This document shows positions 57,001 to 64,000 of a stretch of 64,000 nt of DNA, piece after piece. The translations under genes were made by a program, and so were the position numbers. Where the stretch lies: the NCBI GenBank assembly GCA_958295665.1, contig OY282560.1, positions 267,879,315 through 267,943,314 of the forward strand, read 5' to 3'. The notes beneath the pieces were generated by a model, which saw only the letters and a list, made by a program, of their open reading frames with translations, ran no database searches and was not told the DNA's origin. The stretch comes from Tipula vernalis. Taxonomy: Eukaryota; Arthropoda; Insecta; Diptera; Tipulidae. Within the stretch, counting starts at the first letter, position 1, and the number at the start of each line of letters is the position of its first letter.

Positions 57001-57955
57001 ATAAAAATATATATTCAAAGCCTGAATTTTCACCATTAATTCTTCTGATATGATATCAAATAAGTTTGGCTGGGCCCAGAAGATTTTATAAATTATTCAA
57101 CTCGTTCAATTGATTTTAAAAGAATACAAAGTGTAGAAACTATACAATTATTTTTAACGAAGTCTTTATGACTCTGTGGTTCTATAATAATTGTCTTACA
57201 AAAATAAATTTATTTAAATTAGATTGTTAACATCAACTAATAAACTTCCACAAATTTTACCTCTCTAGTGGCGAATACCACGTCAGATAATTTAGAGAAT
57301 AAAGATGCAGGTTGCACTTCTAATTCTTCTGAATTTCTTGTACGGTTGGTGTTGCTATATTGTACTACAGGTTTGATTGTATTGGTTTGTGGAACTGAAA
57401 CCAGTTTAATAATCGCCCGATAACACACTTTGACGTATCGTTGCTTCGGTTTGGAATGTTCTTAGACGGTATTTTCCGGCTTTCAACAAATTAGTCTGTT
57501 CTATATTTCAAAATCTTATAAGTCGATGCATAGATATTTGTATACTTGCAATATACTTGTTAGTTTCATAATCACTTGAAGTGAAATATAAAGTTTGTTC
57601 AATTCGAAGAGCCACAATCTACCGGTTTTTCCTTTGTTTATCCTTGGAAAATTAATAAAATTTAATGTTGGTCCCTTTAAAATTAACCATCTTTTACTTT
57701 GTAAGGTTTTGAAATTTGTTTACTTGTTTATATCAAGCATCTTCAGAACAAAAATGTTAGTCACTCACGGGTTAATCAAATCTTAATAAAATATTTGTAT
57801 AGTTGTGCTTTACCACTTTTAATAACAATTATAAAGAAAACGAAATAGTTAGTCTTTTCTTATTGTGATACTTTTATTTGTATTTTAACAAAAAAAATTT
57901 AAATTTTAAAAAGATTAAATTCGCGCATTCGCGCAAATTTTAAAAATCTACTTGG
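54021..57955. other. Long AT-rich region, no recognisable gene
   Basis: About 3.9 kb of AT-rich DNA with A and T runs. Near 55100-55400 there is a less AT-rich patch with an intron-like GTAAGT...TTTAAG segment (55216-55285), but the flanking frames have stops and match nothing I know. If 53880-54020 is an exon, this may be intron. Confidence 0.4.
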
Positions 57956-58205
57956 TTTTCATCGTTTTAATTTCTATAAATGGTTATCCCTTCTATTCTA
58001 TACATCATTTGTCATTTTCTTAATTTGCGTAATATTTGCAGATTTGTATTGATGTCGGTGTATGTGTAGTCTTCTTCTGTTAAACGTGCTGCAAAGTTCG
58101 ACATTATATTTGTTTTCCCCTTTTCTTTGATGTGTTCGTTGAAGCAGTTCTCAAACGATCGACCAGTTTGGTCAAAATAGCTATTATTCAATTTAGCCAA
58201 TATAG
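57956..58205 (-). pseudogene. Penelope-like element fragment (GIY-YIG endonuclease)
   Basis: Antisense reading gives YFDQTGRSFENCFNEHIKEK, then SNFAARLTEEDYTYTDINTN and LQILRKLRK. These match the C-terminal GIY-YIG nuclease of Penelope-like retroelements (YIGQTGRSFKTRYKEH type) and its downstream SNFAxHL and FTDI motifs. Only the last part of the protein is present. It directly abuts a LINE fragment. Confidence 0.75.
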
Positions 58206-58740
58206 TATTTATTAGAGGATTACCTCAGTTTTACGTGGATTGATATTTAGTCCACAACTGTTGGCCCAATAGGAAAGAAGACCAACCGCGCTTTGCATGC
58301 GCTCTCTTAAGGTACAAGGATAGTTACCAAAGACACTAATAGGAACGTCATCCGCATAAGCAACCACCCTAAAACCTTGCCCCTCCAAGTCCAGTAACAG
58401 GTCATTTATGACCAAGTTCCAAAGCAGCGGGTATAAGAGTCCACCTTGCGGTGTACCCGCGCCTACAAATCTACTAAAGGAGGATCTGCTCAGCTTAGCC
58501 TTCACGATCCTGCGTCTCAGCATCTGATCTATCCAGCAAACAAGCGATTCATCCAGACCCAGACTCGACAAAGCCCGAGTTATTGCCCCCGGTTTAACAT
58601 TGCTAAAGGCACCTTCTATATCCAGAAAGGCTAGCAAGAAGTATTCCTTAAATTCTAGGGATTTCTCAATAGGACAATTCAGGGAATGTAGAGAGGTTTC
58701 TGTCGGAAGCAAAACTTCCTGTCTTGTTGCAAAGACACAC
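58206..58740 (-). pseudogene. LINE reverse transcriptase fragment
   Basis: From 58712 downward: LLAFLDIEGAFSNVKPGAI, LVCWIDQMLRRRIV, GAGTPQGGLLYPLLWNLVIN and the catalytic AYADDVPISVFG, then GLNINPRKTEVIL where the frame ends. It is related to, but not the same as, the RT in the LINE at 35482-37083. Both ends are broken. Confidence 0.85.
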
Positions 58741-59205
58741 CGGCTAACTAAAATCTAGAAGTAAAAATTATTTCACAAAAATAAACCTGAAATAAAATCA
58801 TCTGGCATACAACATTCATCATAACTTGGCTATCGTTTTTTGTTCATTATTAAACCACCTCTGAAATAATTAATTTGTATTATATAATTGTCAATTCACA
58901 ATATTTAAAGCAATTTGTAATATACTTAACTTTAAAGGATTTCCAAATTTGTGATAAGGAATACATTCTTATTTGATATTATATTCGGGAAACTGTTGTA
59001 TATCTAACTGTTATATTAAGTGATCTAAAAATTCATTACTAATTTAAGAAAATATGTTTGTAACTTCTAAATCACTTGTCTGAAAATTTGCCGTGTTTAA
59101 TGTTATACACAAATTGTACCTGACGTTACAAACGTCAATTGTAGGTGAATTCTTGTATTTAATTTGTGATGCCATTCCGAAAAATACGATCGACACGCCT
59201 GCGGC
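58741..59205. other. AT-rich spacer
   Basis: Nothing recognisable. Confidence 0.4.
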
Positions 59206-59408
59206 GGCATTTTTCGGCATTTTTTATAGACAATATATATTAATTGTTTGGGCCTTCAACCAAAATTACGGAAAGGGGGGAAGATATTTTTACTTTTTTT
59301 CAGTAGATATATTATGAGCGATTGGCCTCTGATTTACCAAATTGAAAATATTGGGATTGCCATGAACAATTAATATATTTGTCTATAAAAAATGCCGAAA
59401 AATCAGTT
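59206..59408. mobile_element. Palindromic MITE, copy 2
   Basis: The outer parts (TTTTTCGGCATTTTTTATAG on the left and the inverse on the right) and the block ATTGGGATTGCCATGAACAA match the MITE at 43885-47712. The inner part (GTAGATATATTATGAGCGAT, then TGGCCTCTG) is also shared. This copy is shorter and its left arm is partly deleted. Confidence 0.8.
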
Positions 59409-60334
59409 AATTAGAATGTACCAAAAAGTCGAACATAACTTTCGGAATTGTACGTTCGGGTTTTCTGTATATATTATAGACGGAAAGTTTTGGGTTTGGT
59501 GTTATTATTGTATACAAGTTGAAACGGTAAAACGTATCTGCCATTATATATAGAGAGCTCGTTTTAGTGATTGTGATTTCGTATAAAATAAAAATAGTTA
59601 ATCGAATTTATTTTTTATTTATATGTTTTGATATATCGAACAGTTTCTACCGATCTCTCTTTACAGAACGCATGTTGACATTTCGACAACCTAGCCGGCT
59701 CAATAGAGCCTTTAATGTGAGCTAAAAAATACAAAGTTGTAACTATACAAAGTTGTAACTGTTTTTTAGAAATTAATTCGTCATGTCTCTTTTGTTTGTT
59801 GCTTCTTTGAACGCTTTGAATTCATATTTTTTTTTTCCTTTTCTCTTGCGAGTTCCAAAAATTCACAGGGAAGTTTATTTTTTTCGCTAATGGAATATTT
59901 AATTCAACTCGATGCGATTATCACTAGACCGGCTAGTAGAGGGTGTGCCAACACCTTGGATCGGGGCGGGAAAAAATATTTGCGAGAATAGTGTTCTCTT
60001 TCCCGAATTTGCCCCGGAAAATAAAGCCGTGGTGGCTCCAACGAATCGTCCAATGACACAGTACGCCGGATTGCTTTGTCGTACTCCGGCTCAATACGAT
60101 AATTACCCCTTGTCCCGTTGTGGTCAATCACTTGTTTTGTTCTCCACATTACACATTTATATCTATTTTAAGCTTGAGCGCCGCTTGTTGATATCTTAAA
60201 TTTTGTATTAATTTTTTCGGCCATATAAAGGTACATATTCTTTCTAGATTTAAACCGTTTGAGTGACCCAACTGAGTCTACGTTTTCAGCGTACAGAAAG
60301 GCGTAGGGGAGTGAGGGGCGTCGATTTAGATGGT
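59409..60334. other. Spacer with a GC-richer patch
   Basis: At 59900-60170 the composition becomes markedly less AT-rich and frames stay open on both strands, but no protein motif is recognisable on either. It might be part of an unknown LTR or leader region. Confidence 0.4.
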
Positions 60335-61521
60335 CTTAATATTCTAGCCCAAATATCAAACTCACCTGCCTGGTACTCCCGTGGTACTTTCTGCTAATTA
60401 ACTAACGAGGCTCTGGCGACCGAGATACGGCGGAATAACCGACCACCGAGAACATACCAAATGATGTTCTCTTCAATGACCCACTACTACCAACTTGTCC
60501 TGGTTAGGTTGGTAGTTGATACATAACCAGTTTTAAAGCAATAAATACAAGACAAAAAATGGAGGTGTGGCCAACACACGACTTTCTTTTCCGAACATAG
60601 AATTTTGAGAAATTTAATTTTTTTTTTTTAATTTTTAAATTTTTAAATTTTAATTTTTATTGTCATTTGTTTTTAATTTTTGGAAACATTTTGTATTAGG
60701 TAGTTTTTTGTAAACCTTATACTTTTTAAGATATTTACAAAATAAATTTTCTGGACCAAGGGAGTGGCCACTTCCGGTTAGCCGATTTGAAGTAAAATTC
60801 ACTGGGACCTCCCAATTTATCAAAAAAGCTTACATCTGAAGTTTCAGTTCGATTGGTAAAACCATCTGGGCTGTAGAGAGGACACAGACAGACTGACAGA
60901 CAGACACCATTTCGAAACCCACTTTTTCGAACTCAGGGGACCTCAAAACAAATAAATCTCTAAAAATCTCAAAGTCCAAAATTTTCATGATTACTATACT
61001 TTATTTTACTAAAGTAAAAGAAAGTAAAAGGAAATAGTACCCCAGGTGGTAAACCAACTACCCAGTTGGCTAATCCACCCTCTTACGAGGCTGGCTCAAT
61101 GGATTCTGGGGTGAGCCAATCATTGCTGAACCTATTCGAAAGAAGTTCAATGTTGTTAAGATCACCAAACAATCATACTAAATCTGCAAATCAGCAGAAA
61201 GGTGCTAACGCTGAACTCTGTCGAAAACTCAGTGAAGTAGATGTACTTTTAACCCAACTAAGAAGCGAAATTGAAAAGCTAAAAAAAGAAAATGACGAAT
61301 TGAAGACGCCCAAACCAATGGAGATTTCTGAAAACCCGCTAACTTGTTATAATGAAGCAAGTACTCACACCAGTTATAACAATGAGTTACATACTGATGA
61401 AGAGGATCTCATGAGAGAAATAGATTGGGTACTGAAAAGGAAGAAAAGACCTACCAAAAAACGAAAAGCAGAATTCTCGCCTGAAATTGGAGATCATTCG
61501 CAAGCTAATGTGTTACACTGA
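60335..61521 (+). mobile_element. jockey-type LINE 5' end, second copy of the 32.2-kb family
   Basis: The 5' region (60348-60545) matches 32205-32410. About 470 bp of unrelated sequence (60555-61020) that the other copy lacks follows. The homology resumes at GTACCCCAGGTGGT (61038). The ORF1 N-terminal frame is open at 61066-61521 (ATG at 61099, MDSGVSQSLLNLFERSS), with a coiled-coil-like stretch (VDVLLTQLRSEIEKLKKEND) and a basic tail (KRKKRPTKKRK), ending in a stop before any zinc knuckle. No later ORF1 or ORF2 sequence follows. Confidence 0.75.
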
Positions 61522-63500
61522 GAGAAATCGTATTGTATTATTAAGAATATCTAATACTCAAATGCACAAAATAAAAATTTAACAATTTTCAAGTCTAAAA
61601 TGCATCATATCAAGATCTGTAAGCACAAATGAAGACAAAATGCCAATTGTTCTGCACAATCATGCTTTTACAAATTGATTATTATATTCTCCATTTGACA
61701 GGATGCAAAAATACATAATTGAAGACTAGTACGCCGTAGTAGAGTATTATCAATTTGAATTGGAGACTTGTATGCTTCAAATGATAATTTTATCAATTTT
61801 ATAAAATGATGCAGCATTTTGTCACGATTGAAGTAAAAAATTTGAAATTAAATTGAGAAAATTGGTTTTCTTGGTTGGCCATTTTAATATAGTTTTGGTT
61901 TGAATCATTTATTCTCAAATAAATTCCATTGACAATTAATAATTTAAAAAAAACGTCACGAATTTTAGAAATTATGCAACATTATTCTTGTTTTTGCTAA
62001 ACTGTTAGAATCAAGTTAAGAAAACTAATGTCTTTCAATATTTGGCGAATCATGTTTACAGCATTGCTACATAGCACAACTGTGAACGTTTTCCTAAAAA
62101 CGTATTTCTATTTTATGATTAAATCATCATCAGTTTAGCCACAAATGAATAACATGGCATTTCTGGCCTAAGTTATTTAGTTTTCCTTAATAATCATAAG
62201 TTTCTCAGTATACGCTTTGACAATTTATTACTTCAACAAAACAATGACCAGAAATTTGAGTCTATAATGAAGGTTTTTTGTTGATACTGTATAGTGTATA
62301 AGGGTTCATTTAGAATTTTTGTTAATTAAATACCACGCAGTAACAATATTTTCCTTCTTAATAAATTATAAAGTTCCAAATAGCGTATATACCTCATACT
62401 GCAGCACCGTATATGCATTTACTCTTTATTAACCACTGTCAGATTGATTTGAAAAGTAGTATGATGTATGGTTACTGAAATGAATTGAAGGTTTTAGGAG
62501 CAATTGAGCGTTAGGATTTTGTAACATCACTTTTTTTTCGATATTCGACCAATTATTGAATGCTCAACTATATTTACGTATATTTCCGGGCTAGTATGCA
62601 TACATTTTGTATAAGCTAATTCACAAGTAAAGTTGAAAAAATTGATTTTTGTCGAATATCGGAAAAAATGTTATACAAAATCTCAGTCCTGGTATAAATG
62701 GAATGAATGTTTAGATACTATAATTGTCACATTGAGATTCACCACCTATTGAAACTGATGTGATTCATTACAACTGGCCAATTTCCATTAATGGTTTCAA
62801 TATCGAAATCCGCAGAACGTCAATGGAAGCCATTCAAATGTTTTGTTTGAAACTGCACTCATACCGTTTGTAGTGAAATAGATAATGGTAAAAAACACAT
62901 AAACGGATTAAAATTATAATACGCATAGTGATTTAGGAACAACATATTCCATATATTTACATATGCACCAATTAATCATTAAATTATAAATAAGTACAGA
63001 TGGTTTTCATAGTTGTTATTCAGCATTGCTCAATCTGTATAAAGAAACGTGTTCATATAGGTATGCATAACTAGATTCACATCAAGTATTTAATTCTTCA
63101 TTTCTTAGCATTATTCATAATTTTAATTTAATCAACAGTTTACAACTACTAAATTTGACTGTAGTAGTCTCAGTTTAAGATGATACATATCCAATGAAAT
63201 GAATTATATAAATACATATAAATACACAAATATACTAATATCAATATGAAACTAAATACGTACATTCATGCAGGGTTTTCTTGCCTTATCCTTAAATTGA
63301 GAATAACATCAATAATTTGAAACTAAATTATCTTATGTTTTTGAGAATACTATTCATACTCGTTGGAACAACGTATCAATTACATTTATCTCTTGTTTTC
63401 ATTCAGTTTGTTTGAAGAATTCAATCAGTGAAGACTTGTGTTAAAAAATATTTTATTTTTATATATGGGAATTCTTTTTCAAATCGGCCTCCCCCTCTGC
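61522..63500. other. AT-rich region with one small hairpin
   Basis: No gene was recognised. At about 62517-62683 an imperfect inverted repeat (TTTTTTTTCGATATTCGACC against TTTTGTCGAATATCGGAAAA) suggests a short MITE-like hairpin. Confidence 0.4.
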
Positions 63501-63539
63501 CCATTTGAATTTTGGGGAAACAAATTTTTTGAGCACACG

Positions 63540-63930
63540 AAAAAATTCGTCAAGAAGTCTAGTTTTTGATATCGTTAGGGGTTTAGAAAAGAAAAAATAT
63601 TCTAACCTCAAAAAAACTATCTATAGTGAGGTATATTTACCAGCCGTAAACGCCGAAGTTCTAAATCATCAGGTGAATATTGAATACCTAATTAAAAAAT
63701 TTTAAAATTTATGAAAATTAATTAAAATGAATTTATTTGGCAGACGAGTCATCAAAATTTACAAGTGAAGTTAAGGTAAGCGAAACGCATTTAGCGAACA
63801 AGAAGTGGCTAAGTTGCTTTCACGAACCGTGGGAAGCCGTCGAGTTGAAGTGGCAGTCAACATTTGTGGGAAGACGAGAGGAACTACACAGATTAAGTTC
63901 GCCATCGTTAAAAATTGAGGAAAACTAAGA
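63540..63930 (+). other. Possible exons of an unknown gene at the window edge
   Basis: Two coding-like stretches may be linked by GT...AG introns. One reads NLKKTIYSEVYLPAVNAEVL and ends at a CAG/GTGAAT donor near 63673. After a GGCAG acceptor near 63743 the next reads ESSKFTSEVKVSETHLANKK and ends KIEEN. I do not recognise the protein. It may be a degraded element gene or a terminal exon continuing from unknown upstream exons. Confidence 0.25.
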
Positions 63931-64000
63931 ATGGAAAACCATATGCAAAATATAATTTATTGTAATACACAAAATTTACATAAAATATACAAAAATTTAT

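Noticed and set aside
57237..57428. A 63-codon antisense frame
   Set aside because: It is short, has no motif, and no supporting neighbours; likely chance.
59904..60199. Overlapping open frames on both strands
   Set aside because: Both are short, neither shows a domain, and openness on both strands fits a GC-richer patch without stops better than a gene.
1..64000. CRISPR arrays, bacterial operons, tRNA or rRNA genes
   Set aside because: No regularly spaced direct repeats with unique spacers, no operon spacing, and no cloverleaf-forming sequence was recognised. The tandem array at 11352-11587 has no spacers and belongs to a Foldback-like end.

Overview
The window looks like repeat-rich nuclear DNA from a fly (Diptera, probably a higher fly; a tephritid is a guess from memory of related elements). 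The reasons are very AT-rich spacers with TATGTACATA-type simple sequence, jockey-group LINEs, BEL/Pao and Ty3/gypsy elements with insect-type gag proteins, and pogo, Tc1/mariner, Harbinger, hAT and Foldback-like DNA transposons. There is no operon-like or bacterial architecture. I found no complete ordinary host gene. Nearly all recognisable coding sequence belongs to mobile elements, most of it broken and much of it nested.

Layout. 0.5-2.3 kb: a five-exon Harbinger (HARBI1-like) transposase on the minus strand that joins into one open frame of 405 codons. 2.76-3.3 kb: a dead Tc1 transposase. 4.84-9.6 kb: a decayed gypsy-type retrotransposon with a 3' LTR. 9.7-14.0 kb: a second gypsy-type element (minus) with both LTRs; one LTR is split by a 1.7-kb Foldback-like element, which itself holds a small MITE. 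14.3-15.9 kb: a dead LINE. 17.05-19.76 kb: a structurally complete pogo/Tigger transposon with an intact transposase. 20.9-22.15 kb: a complete Tc1-type element with a frameshifted transposase. 22.5-26.0 kb: a 5'-truncated jockey LINE with an intact ORF2. 26.2-33.2 kb: a mosaic of a TTTGTAAAA-rich repeat, a LINE tail, a broken multi-exon gene of unknown function, a dead LINE and a gag-only LINE copy.

33.4-37.7 kb: BEL/Pao pol and env remains, interrupted by an RNase H-bearing LINE, next to an oppositely oriented gag piece. 38.6-43.2 kb: nested long-inverted-repeat DNA elements around a dead mariner-like transposase. 43.9-47.4 kb: a young, internally deleted BEL element with near-identical LTRs, inserted into one arm of a palindromic MITE. 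48.0-53.7 kb: fragments of a LINE, a gypsy gag/protease, a mariner, a hAT, a MITE and a BEL gag. 53.9-64.0 kb: mostly AT-rich sequence with a Penelope-like fragment, a LINE RT fragment, a second MITE copy, a jockey 5' end and two uncertain exon-like stretches.

Together the sequence records a sequence of insertions that can be ordered from target-site duplications and split repeats. The elements most likely to be active or recently active are the Harbinger gene, the pogo element, the jockey ORF2 and the BEL element. The strongest leads are the Foldback insertion with its matching empty site in the sister LTR, the BEL-in-MITE nesting, the PCNA-binding-like motif in the pogo transposase, the unknown spliced pseudogene near 27.4-28.5 kb, and the repeat-trap character of the whole locus, which resembles a heterochromatic or piRNA-cluster region. 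All family names come from reading motifs; no database search was run.
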